Shown here: positions 39,470-51,183 of the stretch, piece by piece
Numbering within the stretch: the stretch's first letter is position 1
Layout: the number at the start of each line of letters is the position of its first letter
NCBI GenBank assembly: GCA_012295275.1
Contig: CM022677.1
Location: 10,800,021 to 10,864,020 of the forward strand
Length of the DNA stretch: 64,000 bases
From: Chrysomallon squamiferum
Taxonomy: Eukaryota > Mollusca > Gastropoda > Neomphalida > Peltospiridae
Direction of reading: 5' to 3'
Notes under the pieces: model-generated
Told to the model about the DNA's origin: nothing
What the model saw: only the letters and a program-made list of their open reading frames with translations
Databases searched by the model: none
Translations under genes and position numbers: made by a program

Positions 39470-40600
39470 GAAAATAATTTTAAAATGCTCAAAATTTAAG
39501 ATTATTAAAATTACACATACAGAATATATATCTATCTATATGTGCATTTTTTCTTTTCTAATACTATCGCATTTTATACAAATACACTAAGATTGATAAA
39601 TATTAAAAAACCCGAGATTTTCTTTATTTGTACGACGTTATCTCATTCATTACCGTCATTATCTGGAATATTAACATAACAATATGTTTGCTATACTATA
39701 AAATATATTTCTTTATTGTCAAGGTTTATGAAGTTTACTTAAAACACTAATATTACTTTTATTAGATCACCTCTGAATAGTTTGCTATTAATTTGAGGGT
39801 TTGGGTTGCTACAGTTTCTGTTATTAATAAAGTGATATTAAGAATACCTCTGTAATTATACCTTTTGAGGCAGATACATATTATCAATACCAGAGAAAAT
39901 ACAGAATGACTGAGTGAAAATGACGTATAAAAAATACGTTACCCTTTTACCAGACCTCTCCGCTCTCCTTCTTTTTGTTAGGTGCAAAACTGAATACCTT
40001 GATAATTATTTACTTATTTTATAGAAAATTATATTTTCAGAAAATTAATTGATATAATTTTCCATTAGCAATAGGAACAGTCAGAATTATATATCATCTG
40101 CAGATAATTATTCCTCTTGTTAAGATATCAAGTTAATGCCGTTTATAACAAAATAAAAATCAGGTTAACAAAAGGTGCAACGTAGTTTTTCTCTTACTTA
40201 CACCAAGTATTATAGTAAGTAAAAGTGCACGTAATGTCAAGAACCTTTTATTTAATAATTAGAGAATACAAAAAGAAAATGTGATATTATACGAAAAGGT
40301 TATTAAAATTCCATAACGCCGTATAAATAAAATAAATATTTCATTTTTATTAATTGTCAATAAAATACTTGTTTAGCAGGAGGGCAGTTAATATGACAGA
40401 ATGTAGAATCAGTGTAAATCGAGAATTATAGAACAGGTTAAGTGATAAACATTTTTTTTTTAACTTTAATAACAACAAATGAATTGACATACAGGTGTAT
40501 ATGTAAGAATGAGGATATGTTCGTTATTATTTTTATCTTTTTTTCACAATTTATTAATTATGTATTACAAGTATCTGTGGATAATTTATACGGTATCAAG
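39470..40600. other. AT-rich sequence, no gene seen
   Basis: No supported exon or RNA gene. Open frames such as 40,442-40,654 are short and overlap the repeat at 40,600. Confidence 0.5.
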
Positions 40601-40745
40601 ACTGCAGGTGGAGAGAAGGCTTTTAGAGTCACAACGGTTATACTGCCAAATTGAGAATTACATTTACTAAATTTATCTGAAGAAAGACTGCGCGTCAGTA
40701 TTTTTATTATTAAACTGCTTATATGATTAAATTGAGGTTTATCTG

Positions 40746-40788
<43 letters not shown>

Positions 40789-40790
40789 GT
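40600..40790 (+). repeat. direct repeat R2 ending in (AAT)n(ATT)n
   Basis: Second copy of the element at 39,325. Its tail is (AAT)n followed by (ATT)n at 40,746-40,789, which is self-complementary and could form a hairpin. Confidence 0.7.
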
Positions 40791-41052
40791 GATAAGACGT
40801 GCAAAAATGTCAGTGTAAACAGCACTACAGTTATTATAAGATTAACGTAATTTTCACTAGTGACTCAATTTATTCATGTAAACTGCGGGTAGTAAATAAA
40901 AACGTAAATTCCGTGGAGCAGTCTCAACTGACCTTAAGAAAACTGCGCTCATACAAAACAAAGACGATATTTATGTCATTAATATAAATTGTTGCGATTC
41001 CATTAAAGTAGCAGCTCGGTTTTAAAGATATTATTCTGTTCTTTACAGAATA

Positions 41053-41135
41053 CAGTGGTGCCCTGACTTACGAGTTTAATTCGTTCCGTGACCCGCGCTC
41101 GTATCTCAGTTTGCTCTTATATCAAATCAATTTCG
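41053..41135 (+). mobile_element. possible pogo/Tigger-like MITE end
   Basis: Starts TA|CAGTGGTGCCCTGACTTACG, continues AGTTTAATTCGTTCCGTGAC and then a TCGTATCTCAGTTTGCTC-like repeat of its own motif. A CAGT start after a TA dinucleotide, together with text of the type 'acttacgagtttaattcgttccgtgac', is familiar from widespread nonautonomous pogo/Tigger-like elements. No matching inverted end was found downstream, so it is a truncated or solo end. Confidence 0.5.
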
Positions 41136-41139
41136 TGTG

Positions 41140-42560
41140 TGTGTGTGTGGATGGGTGGATGTATGTCTTACATTCATTATTTTCCATTCTTTTTCAAAGG
41201 TTGATTAAAAATAATGTGGATAATTACAGATCTATTAGATTTCTAAGTTGTCTTGGAAAGCTACTTAAATAACAATGTCTTAAAACAAATAATATACTAT
41301 TTGAAGTACTAGAAGAATTATTGTACTACGTTTTCACATTAAACTGATTGACATACAGATTATGATCCTCATGTATATACATAAATCTTGGTTTAAAACT
41401 ATGTGTATAAAAAGTGCGTGAGCATATGCATGAAAACATTGAGGTAGTTAGAAATATTTGTGGAAATTTTAGGCCTAACGTTGGGTTTGATTTTTCCTCA
41501 AGATAGATCTGAGATATGTCTAGTCGACATATTTATATTTCCAGCCGATCTTTTTACGTCACTGGAAATCTTTAGTTGAAAATAGTTTCGTCGTTTATTT
41601 ATTTTTCGTAGTTTTTCTGTTTACTTGTAGCCTTTTTTTTCGCAGATGTTTCTAGGTTTTTCTGTTTTACTGCTTTGCTGAATTAAACTAAACAAATCTA
41701 ACAAATTTCTCAACATTAATATAGGCAGTCGAAATCATCCACACGGAACTCTTTGTTTTCTTAAGTACATATCTTTTTTACTTTCCTGTTTGTTGTATTT
41801 ATAAAAATAAATGTTTGTTTAGTTATCTGCGAGTCGTTTTTATTATTTTATTGTTGTTGTTTTTATTTATTTATTTTAATTTCATTTAAAGCTACCGAAT
41901 TAAATTCACAACAGAAAAACTGCTAGATCCAGAACTGATAAAGGTGAGACAAGAATTATTTTTTATTTTTTATTTGAATTTTATTTCATTTGAAATGGTC
42001 TCAATTTTTTAAATGGTTTCAGTGTTTGGTAAAAATGGAAAAATAAACAAACATAAATTAGAATAGTGACATATATAATGTATGGCTCATGCCCAGGATG
42101 CCACCAAACAATTTGTGTTATGATAAAATTATTTAAGAGATGATTGTATAGGTGTGAACTGTCAATGTTTGACATAGGCATGGTTTGTTTTAGATATGTC
42201 TTTGAATGCAAAAGAACCAGATAATAATTTCAGCTTTACGTTAATGAGTTTTCAGCAGAGTATTTTAGATACACCTATCCTATTAGTTCATTTTCTTACC
42301 AGGAAACGAAAACGAAAGGTAAATTAAAAACGACGTTAAAATAATCTTTTAAAAACAACATATGTTTAAATTTTTTTGTGAAAGAAAGTAATAGTCAATG
42401 ATAGTAAATATAAAAGTCGTATAAAAATAATAAAATGATGAGAATTCGATTTAAACAGTGGAATAATATTTACATTATTAAAAATTAGACTGTAATTTGA
42501 CATTCAGTCTTGTCTACAAAGACTTATTATTTCCATCTACATAAAGCGATATGAATTATA
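41140..42560. other. AT-rich sequence, no gene seen
   Basis: No coding exon recognised. The minus-strand frame 41,981-42,211 has no known domain. Confidence 0.5.
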
Positions 42561-42566
42561 AAGGTT

Positions 42567-42635
42567 TTATTTATTTATTTATTTATTTATTTAAACTTTT
42601 CGACCCAGTGTTACTACATTCTTTAATACTGTTTT

Positions 42636-42676
<41 letters not shown>
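42567..42676. repeat. (TTTA)n and (AC)n microsatellites
   Basis: TTTA repeats 42,567-42,592 and an AC run 42,638-42,676. Confidence 0.95.
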
Positions 42677-42677
<1 letters not shown>

Positions 42678-42679
42678 TA

Positions 42680-43768
42680 AAAATAAATGTATCTACTTTG
42701 TTATTGATAATAGATGTTTGAATATTTTTGAAGATGTTATATATATTTTGTTTTGTTTTTTCAGTCCATGTTTTCAGACCTATATCAAACCTTGGTAAAT
42801 TCCCGGACAATAATAAGCAACTTATTGAGTTCTAAGCTTTGTGATTTTATTTGGTGCATTAACATAAATAAGAAGAAAAAAGAAAAAGTTGGTGGAAAAT
42901 AACAACACCGTTTATTTGAAGTTTACGGTCAGTGATTGGCTAGTAATAAGATAAAAAATGCATAAAAATACAACAAAAAAAAAAAAAATCGCATCGATAA
43001 TCAGTACGTATATTTTATTTTATTTTATTTTATTTTATTTATGTTGAATTATTTTCAATTTTATTTATTTTTTTAGGATTGTATTTCGGAAAAATGCGGG
43101 ATGATTGTCGGTTTTTACGGATTTTTTTTATTTTATTTGATGTTCGAAGAATATTGTAGAGAATTGGAGTAATCGCATTATCATCCAACAAAAAAGTTGC
43201 TTAAAGTATTTCATTTTATGCAGGAGACAGGTAGTACTATTTATTATTATTGTTGTTAATGTGTTTGGATTTTTTTGGTTTTATTTAAGTATAATTTAAA
43301 AGTCACACCACAGCGTCATATTTAGTCTTTAATTTTGTTTTACCAGTCACTCCATGATGTATCGGGAGAAAATTTCGTGTGGCCAGTAATTAAATTTGTT
43401 TTAAAAGAAATTGAAATGTGTAGCACACACCAAAGTAAACACAGCTTAACAACTATGTGTTAACTCACAGACGATTTTGTATTATTATTATTATTATTTA
43501 TGATTAATTGATTTTTTTAAAGATTTATGTTAAACTGCTAATTTGCTCAATACATTATTAAACATATTTAAAATGTTTAAAACATATTAAAGTTTATAAT
43601 GGGTGGGACCCTAAATGCTTTCATATTGTTTAAGCTAAATACATATATTGCTCTATGTTAACATTAAAAACAAGTAAAGGTGAATAAAAAGTTAAGAAAA
43701 ATATGATCAGGTTATTTCATATGTAAACACTGTAAAATATTAATAAAATTATTTGTTATAATAATATT

Positions 43769-43770
<2 letters not shown>
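42680..43770. other. AT-rich sequence, no gene seen
   Basis: TTTTA repeats at about 43,011-43,040 and short ATT runs. No exon supported. Confidence 0.5.

Positions 43771-43809
<39 letters not shown>
43771..43809. repeat. (AC)n microsatellite
   Basis: Perfect AC run of about 19 dinucleotides, 109 bp before the candidate first EB1-like exon. Confidence 0.96.
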
Positions 43810-43811
<2 letters not shown>

Positions 43812-43917
43812 TAATTTGTGATCATCATAGCAAAAGATATTAATATATTGTACAATTTCTATGCACAAAACACTACTAATATGAAATCTTTTTGAAGTTT
43901 GTGTACATATTCCACAG

Positions 43918-44013
43918 ATGTCTCAAGTAAATAATATGTCTCAAGCAAATTTTGCTGACATTAAATGTCTGAAAGATGTTTATGGATATATCAATGGTTT
44001 AAATGCAGCATAG
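43918..44013 (+). pseudogene. candidate N-terminal coding exon of the EB1-like pseudogene
   Basis: An acceptor-like TATTCCACAG is followed at once by ATG and a 31-codon frame ending TAG. From its Val-Asn, the frame aligns without gaps over 23 residues to the start of EB1 proteins. Conserved points are V-N near the start, D at position 11, and D..G-Y-I-N where the family has H-D-M-L-A-W-I-N. After the stop the sequence still reads T-R-R-K-E-Q-S, comparable to the family's T-K-I-E-Q-L-C-S. Position, strand and order agree with the downstream EB1 exons, but identity is low and the family-typical donor is not visible. It could be an unrelated small frame. Confidence 0.4.
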
Positions 44014-44116
44014 ACAGGAACAAGAAGGAAAGAGCAGAGCACCACTGAAGTCTGCATTCTTGTGAAAACAAGCTGATGCTGGTAAAAACACTTCATCTGC
44101 TACGCTGTCAAACAAA

Positions 44117-44178
44117 ACAACTTGATAGATGACTGCGATGGCAAAAACAACAGCCAGGAAGTTGAGCAGCAGGTGATG
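44117..44178. repeat. local duplicate A1 (partner 45,933-46,009)
   Basis: Shares ACTTGA.AGATGACTG, a GGCAAA.ACA block and GGAAGTTGAGCAGCAGGTGA with 45,933-46,009. The latter has an extra GTGTGTGATGG-like insertion. The minus-strand frame here (43,999-44,265) contains a hydrophobic run (LLLNFLAVVFAIAVIYQVVL) but lacks other support. Confidence 0.75.
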
Positions 44179-44369
44179 TCTGTGAGGCATGGTATGTTTT
44201 ATTAGTTTATATGTGTATGTTTGTGTGTGTGTGTGAGAGAGAGAGAAATATGCAAAACAATGCAATTATCAGACAAATGTAGACTGATTAAAAAAATAAA
44301 AAGTATCGTGTTCATGTTGGTATTACTAAAAACTTTGTTTACCACTGATGTGAAATGTTTTTTATGTAG

Positions 44370-44470
44370 GTCATGGCAGTATTGTTCAGGTGCTGTTTAG
44401 AAATGGAATTTACATTATAGAGAAGGATGAATCAGCTGTATAGACACTGCAGACTGCACAATTCCAAGTT
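44370..44470 (+). other. exon-like segment of unknown identity
   Basis: Bounded by TTTATGTAG and GTGAGT splice-like signals. One frame is open for 23 codons (HGSIVQVLFRNGIYIIEKDE..). Another reads C-S-G-A then stop, faintly like the EB1 C-S-G-A-A junction, but that is too short to trust. Confidence 0.25.
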
Positions 44471-44750
44471 GTGAGTTTTTTTATCTTATTTTTATTTCTT
44501 AGTGATTAAAATCAGTTTTATAGTAACAACTCTTTACTGATTATAAAATAGCAGAATAATAATCACTTATTTACTATTTTGTTACTTATAATGATTATAC
44601 AAAGTATATCAAAAATATCCACACCCCTTTTTGTCTGAATAATCCAGTAACTGATACCAGTAAAATTTAAATATTAATAATGAAAGAAACATTAGTTATT
44701 TATTTATAACAGTTTATTATTTTTATTATTATTATTATTTTTTTTTTCAG

Positions 44751-44876
44751 AATGCACATACAGCTGGAACTGATGCACTGATGTTGGCTAGTGAAGTTTT
44801 TTCAGTAGAAGGTGCTGTCCAGCATTGAGGATAAAGTTTGTACTGCTGCCACTGGAAAAAAGAAACAACTGAACAG
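44751..44876 (+). other. exon-like segment B1 with strong splice signals
   Basis: A pyrimidine-rich TTTTTTTTTCAG precedes it and CAG|GTAAAT follows. Frame 1 is open for 25 codons (starting NAHTAGTDALMLASEVFSVE) and then stops. The stretch GTAGAAGGTGCTGTCCAGCA recurs in modified form at 46,350-46,380. I do not recognise a protein family. It may be an exon of a non-coding RNA or a decayed duplicate exon. Confidence 0.35.
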
Positions 44877-44990
44877 GTAAATTATTATTCTAAACCTAAT
44901 GAAGTTTAGTTTAATTTAATGTAGGAAGTTGCATTTTGTAAATAATATATCGCACACTATATTTTATATCATCTAGATTTCTATCATGTA

Positions 44991-45109
<119 letters not shown>

Positions 45110-45659
45110 TCCATTCATACAGACCTGATTATTGTTTTGTAAATTTCTATATTTTGAAACAAAAGAAGAAGCATCATATTTTATGAGTATTTTAAAAAAA
45201 ATTAAATACAAGAAGAGCTAATTCTGTGAGCTCACCACAGGAGAGAAATGACATCAATGAATAAAGCAGAACAATGGCATGTGTAGAGGTTGTTGTTATA
45301 GTAGTAGTATTATTGTTGAAATGTAGTTGTTACAGCATTAATAATAATACTACTTGTTGTAGTAATAATGTAAAATTGATCTTGGTGATGTTTTAGCAGG
45401 TGATGTTGGTTCCATAGCTTTGTAATAGTAATGTATCTATGGTGTAATGATGGTGATTAAACATTTTTAGTAATAGGAGTATTATTTCAATAACAGTAAC
45501 CCTAGTTGAATAAGGAATAATAGTCAATATTAGTTATAGTAATGATGGTAATGAAAGTAGTGTGGTAGTGTTGCAGTAAATGTAGTAGTAGCAGTATTTT
45601 ATTTATATTTTATACAGTATTTTATTTATGTTTTATACAGTATTTTATTTATTTATTTA

Positions 45660-45930
45660 TTTGAGGCAGTGCACCCACCAGTCACACTCTGACCAGTGAG
45701 TCCAGTGAGTCTCTAGTCCAACATCAGCATCGACTCAGTTGTGTCAAAGTTCTGCTGATGAGCAGCTCAATTTTGGTGACCTGGGCATGCCATGGATATT
45801 GAAGCCAACAGATCTGACAGATTAACTTGGAGAGTCTTCCACCAGGTCACCAATCTCAAAAGTCAAATATCAGGAGAAAAAACTTGAAAATTTGAACGTG
45901 CTAAAACCAGGCAAAGAAAAACTTTAAAAT
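45660..45930. other. less AT-rich block with a 12-bp inverted repeat
   Basis: Noticeably richer in G+C than its surroundings. TTGGTGACCTGG at 45,773-45,784 is repeated inverted as CCAGGTCACCAA at 45,842-45,853. No long frame or known family. It may be an exon, a regulatory block or a degraded repeat. The preceding 45,200-45,660 is AT-rich with GTAGTA-type runs. Confidence 0.4.
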
Positions 45931-45932
45931 GA

Positions 45933-46009
45933 AACACTTGACAGATGACTGTGATTGCTGTGTGTGATGGTGGCAAAGACAAAATCCTGGAAGTTGAGCA
46001 GCAGGTGAC
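45933..46009. repeat. local duplicate A2 (partner 44,117-44,178)
   Basis: See A1. Followed about 300 bp later by block B2, in the same order as A1 and B1, about 1.8 kb downstream. Confidence 0.75.
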
Positions 46010-46312
46010 TTAGTTTACTTCCATTAGCATTGTTTTATTTCTTTTTATCTTATATTTGTCCTATATTTGTACTAGGAGTAATCAAAACAGTTTTGTTTTT
46101 AACTAACGCAAATCGGACCAAGAACTACATGGCTTAAGGAATGATGTTGAGGTATGTGTGAAATCAGTTCATAAAGAAAAACAGATCTATATTAATTTTG
46201 TTGGTGTTTCTGAATGAAATTCTACTGTAGCTTTAATTATGTGATTCAGAAGTTAAATCAGCTTGTTAAGGATAAAAATATTCAATAAACTGTTTCTAAA
46301 ATACTATCTCAG

Positions 46313-46381
46313 ATTGACATTTTGGGACAAAGAGCAGCTTGAGTCTCCAGTAGAGTTGAAGTATTTGGTGCTGTCCAGCAG
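46313..46381 (+). other. exon-like segment B2
   Basis: Preceded by TACTATCTCAG and followed by GTATTT. One frame is open throughout (23 codons, LTFWDKEQLESPVELKYLVL..). Its end GGTGCTGTCCAGCAG matches B1. No family recognised. Confidence 0.3.
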
Positions 46382-47649
46382 GTATTTAAATACATTATTC
46401 ATTGTAAACCTTTGTGTTTTATTTCAGTTTTAAATATTTCTTCAGTCTTTCACAAAATTCTATGCAAAATATTTTTTCTTATACTGAATTAAGCAGCATA
46501 CATGAAAATATAATACATTTGTGTTTTTGGAAAATGATGCACAGAAAATTATAGAATCAATGTAAATCTTATAATAATTTGCGTGCCAGCCAAATAGAGT
46601 AGTATACTGATGGAGTTTTGGTCGTACAGATGCATGGCATAAAGTGGCTTGAAAGATTTAGGTTTTGCTTATTGTTATTTTATCGAATGCATGTGTAATG
46701 TTTCTTTGTTTTAAAGACATTTTAAAATATACATAAAGAATTCATTATTGTAACTATTAACTGAATGCATAGGATAATTATAAGACAAAATATATTTCAT
46801 TAGTGGCAAAAATTAAATTATATTAAAGTGGCAGTAAAGAGTTTTTATTAATCAGACAATTTGTTATTAATGATGTAACTAAAACGATTGTTAAAGGTCA
46901 ATTAATGATTGTCAGAATAATTTCAAATATGTTTTCATCATGTAAGTATATTAGTATTTCAAGTAGAATTAGCATTGGAAGATTTTCTTACTGTGATAGC
47001 TATATAGGTTTAAAATGTGTATTTACTTAATAATCTCTTTTTCTATGGAATGCCATCTTTGTGAAGAAAACAAAAATGATGTAATAGTGCATAGAGGTGT
47101 TCATTCTTTTAATCATCTAATTTTTATATTATTTAAATCAGGGGAAATCAAGGGTTTGCTGGGGTAATCAGTGTGCAAATATATTTAAAATTATGTAATT
47201 AGTGGTATTTAGAATTTTTTATATAAAAAAAATAATAATAACAGGTATGACAAACAGATTTTCTTTTAAAATTACTTACAATTAAACCTTTTTTTGCAAA
47301 TAGTTTTGTATAGTACATCGTTAAAGATGTTTAACAATATTTATGTTTGTAATTTAATTATTAATTAATTTTTCTGCTGATATTTTATGGATTAAATTGT
47401 GGAATGAAAATTTGTTACATGGATGTTTTTATTGCATAGGGAAATTTCCAAAATGAACATGAACACCACAAAAGACAAAGAACCTGATACTATAAATAAT
47501 TTTAATTTTCTTTAGACATATCATGGTGTTCAACTTGGAACTTAAAACATTCTGTATGTCATATATAAATTATAACAAATATGTTTTGTCAATTTATATT
47601 ATAGGATTATTTTCAAATAAGTTGCAACATGCATTTTTATTATTATTAT

Positions 47650-47683
<34 letters not shown>

Positions 47684-49732
47684 AGGTATCTATCTTGTAT
47701 TGTGAGGCTGAGCAAAAGTGACCCTACATTACAGGTATCATCTCATCAGAGCGACAAAAAATGCAAGACTTTTTTTATAACATACAACTTTATTCACATC
47801 CATCACATCAGTATCCACAACAAACATAAAACGTAATAGCCAGGCATTGCCTTAGCAAGCATTAGAGCTTTTCCCTAAAACACAGTAGCAAACACACTGA
47901 GTTCATTGATGGACGTAAAAAACTTATTTTGCACATCTTTTTTAAAACATAATAAGCATAATATATATTTATGTTTTAAAAGACATTGTTTGAAACCTAA
48001 TTAGAGGTCTGATTTGTACCAGCCATCCATCTTTTTTACCTTAAAAGTACTAGTAATATGTGGTGTTTATAAAACAAATATTTATGAAATAATGTTGAAT
48101 GAATGAATTAGCAAGCATTTGGTGATTGTAGTTCACAGACAAAAACAACACTTCTTGCATGCTCAGTGCAGTGCAGAAATGGGTGATGCCATCTTTATAA
48201 GCAGCATCTAAATCTGCCACACAATAAAATGATTTATTTTAGAGAAAACAATAATCAATCCAATTTAGTATGACTTATGATGTTAGCAGGTGAAATAATA
48301 ATTTAAAAAAATGCTGTGAGCATTTAGCAGGACATATCTACTGAAACACAATTGGTCTCAGAAACGTCTCTAAATTGTAGGTGGCCATTCATCTTAGGGG
48401 ATATAAAGACAGGTACCTCTGTGTGTGTGTATAGTTGTATGAAAAGCAGATTTAACTGTGGTTAATTGCATATTCATATATTAAACTGACAGGCACAGCA
48501 TTTCAGTTCTTATAATCTGAGTGAAAGAAACAAAGAAAAATGATAATAAAAATCCTCATTAATTCTTGGCTTGTGTATTTAAATAGCTTTCATTCTGATA
48601 TACCTAATTTTAAACTATTTGTGGATTTTGTTTGAGTGTGAAACTTTTATAATTTTTAAAAATTTAATTCATATTAAAATATCTTGAAGCTTTTAACATT
48701 TTATATTGTAATTGATGGCTGTCATGAATCCATTTGAATGAGACTCCTCCCACTATGTAATATATTTTAGAAGCAGAAATAACATGGGAAGTATAAAATT
48801 TCAGCATCTTGACAACAGAATATTAAAAGTTTTAATTTCTGTTTTCTTTGCATCCAGATAATTTTAAATGGTCCCCATTTCCGCCCACCCATATTTGCAA
48901 TAACATTGTTCTTCCCAAAATATTCATTTTAAGTTTAAAATATTTATAACTTGCACTTTAATGTGTTGGCCGTATGTAATTCTCTTTTTGAAAATGGATA
49001 CTTATTTTAATAAAGAACAAAGTGATAAAAATAATTGGTGATAACTGTATTCAGAGCGGCTTTTGACAGACGATACATTGGCGTATATTAAATGACATAT
49101 TAATTAACTTTCATTTTGAAATATCAAAATGCAGTTGGTTTTATTCATGTTCAGTTAGTCAGTTATGTTTAGTTCTTTCTTCTTTTTTAAATTTTTTATG
49201 GCTAAACAGATGCAATAAATTTCATATTTTAAAAACTTTCAAATTAAATTTATGATGTATTTTAAAAAAAAGAAAAGAAAAAAAGAGATGCTTAAAATAA
49301 AACAATAATATGCCCAAAACATCCACCAAAAACACCTCCAAAATTAATCTGATTAATTGTAATAACTATAACTAAAGCATTAAATCATAATTACTAAAAA
49401 CTGTTTGACAGAAATAGTAACTAAATATTTTAATAAATTATCAGAAAATTACACGTCTGTCATCTCTAAGATAGAATATCTGAACTGATTTTAACAGAAC
49501 ACACATTGTGAATAGCTGATATTAGGCACAGATTTATTATAATATTTATGTTTTCCATGTATAATCACATTATTATTATTTTGTAAAACCATTCATTTAT
49601 TAGAATATTGCCTCAGAAAATAGGCAGAAAAAAAAGATGGTAAAATATTAAATTATTTCGTTTATTTATACAAATAATTCATCATGAATATTTCCAGGAA
49701 TGTTATTTTAATATTTACTTCAATTTTTGCAG
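46382..49732. other. AT-rich sequence, probable intron
   Basis: No coding exon recognised. AC run at 47,652-47,681. Lies between the exon-like pieces above and a clear EB1 exon, so intronic sequence of the old gene is likely. Confidence 0.45.
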
Positions 49733-49771
49733 GAGCTGCATACTGCCAGTTCATGGATATGTTGTTTCCAG
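49733..49771 (+). pseudogene. MAPRE: EB1/MAPRE exon 2 remnant (AAYCQFMDMLFPG, intact)
   Basis: TTTTTGCAG precedes and GTAATA follows a 39-nt exon. It encodes (G)AAYCQFMDMLFPG, the highly conserved motif in the calponin-homology domain of EB1 family proteins, which bind growing microtubule plus ends. The exon starts at the second base of the Gly codon (G|GA) and ends after the first base of the next (G|), so the family frame is kept across both junctions. Every residue fits the family consensus. Without the downstream exons it cannot make a working protein. Both candidate next exons (51,088 and 53,429) join in phase. Confidence 0.85.
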
Positions 49772-50408
49772 GTAATACAGACTACATTTACTTTTTCTCA
49801 GATATTCTAGTATTTGATTTGTATACTTAAGGCATTTAAATCAGAAAGTTTTGTAGGGCTCATTTTAGATTATCTTTTATAAATATGCTGGGGATGAAAT
49901 GAATGTGATTTATCTAGGAATCTGGTGTTATCATTAACAGATAGTGATGTAAAATAGTTTTATTACTTGCATCAACTAGAGGCAAATATCTCGATGCCAG
50001 GAAGCCCATGTTAAACCCATGGGTGATTGAAGCAGCTCACTGGTGTATTTGTTACTGTTACTAGTGTAAAGATTATCAGATATCTTAATGACTTTTCAAG
50101 GTTCCGTGTGAGCCAGAACTGGTTTTAAAATGTTTGTGAGATGAAATCAGTTTAAAGGATAGTTTGTAATATTTCCTTGTCGACATTGCTTGTAATTTAC
50201 AGTTTGCATGGTTTCATATTTCAGTGTGGTTTAGATGTTTTTTCTTCTTTTTAAAAAAAAAGAAGATAAACTGGTTGAGTGTAATTTTAACATTTAACGT
50301 AGTCTTCTTTTGCAGTGGTTAAATGTTAATAATGTTAAAATAAAGTGTTTTATTTTTTACCTTGTAATACATTTTTAAATTTATATTTACTGGTTCTGAT
50401 TGTTGTTG

Positions 50409-50446
<38 letters not shown>

Positions 50447-51087
50447 TATTATGACTATTGTGCTCAGTTCATATTTTTCTGAACAGTTTGTACATTTATA
50501 TCCTTGTTTATTTGACGTTTTCTGTCAAGTGAGGGTAACACTCAGCAAGTTACTCATAATAAAATCTCTTTGATAAGTAATTTGTTTCCTTTTAGACTTG
50601 TAATTAATTTATTAAGGACATGCATTAGCTCATGGATACATCTCTAATCATATTTGTCCTCAAAGGTCATTATTTGTGAAATGGGGGGAAATGTATGTCC
50701 AAGCATCCTAAGTCTATATTCACTTGACCTGAATTAATTCGTTTATCAAGCTTTATTTTATTGATTCAGCAGCTTGGGAGACTGGCATGCTATGCATATT
50801 AATTAGGTTGTGGTGACAACAAACATTCCTTGCTAAGCCTAGTACTAAAACAGACTATATTATATATTATTATAGCTACAAACAAGTGTGATAAAGTTGA
50901 TAAATGAATAATTATGCCTTTTCCTCACCTGTCAAGTATATATTTTTTAATATAACATTTGTGAAAAGTAAACTGATGGTTATCTGTAATTTGTTTTCAT
51001 TTAAAAAAAAGAAAAATATGATCACTTTTTTCTGTCCAGTATTTGTTTTTGTTTTTTGTTTTTTTGGCTGACTGGGTAACATTTCAG
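49772..51087. other. intronic AT-rich sequence
   Basis: Between EB1 exon 2 and the first copy of exon 3. An ATT run lies at about 50,416-50,448. No other exon recognised. Confidence 0.6.
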
Positions 51088-51183
51088 ATGTACTTCCCAT
51101 GAAATGAGTGAAATTCAGCACACAATTAGAACATGAATATACACGGAACTGGAAGCAGCTTCAAGAAATGCAGTGTTGACAAG
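51088..51183 (+). pseudogene. MAPRE: EB1/MAPRE exon 3, copy 1 (stops and deletion)
   Basis: ATTTCAG precedes and a good GTGAGA donor follows. Joined in phase to 49,771 it reads D-V-L-P-M-K-stop-V-K-F-S-T-Q-L-E-H-E-Y-T-R-N-W-K-Q-L-Q. This aligns without gaps to the family segment around K-K-V-K-F and L-E-H-E-Y-I-Q-N-F-K. A TGA replaces a conserved Lys/Arg (51,105-51,107). About 11 nt are missing after L-Q, shifting the frame. Out of frame, the end still spells V-D-K directly before the donor, as at the normal family exon boundary. Clearly decayed coding sequence, not an active exon. Confidence 0.82.

Noticed and set aside
43999-44265. Minus-strand 88-residue frame with a hydrophobic segment, as a membrane protein
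   Set aside because: It overlaps a GT/GA microsatellite at its start and a locally duplicated block, and has no supporting homology or start context.
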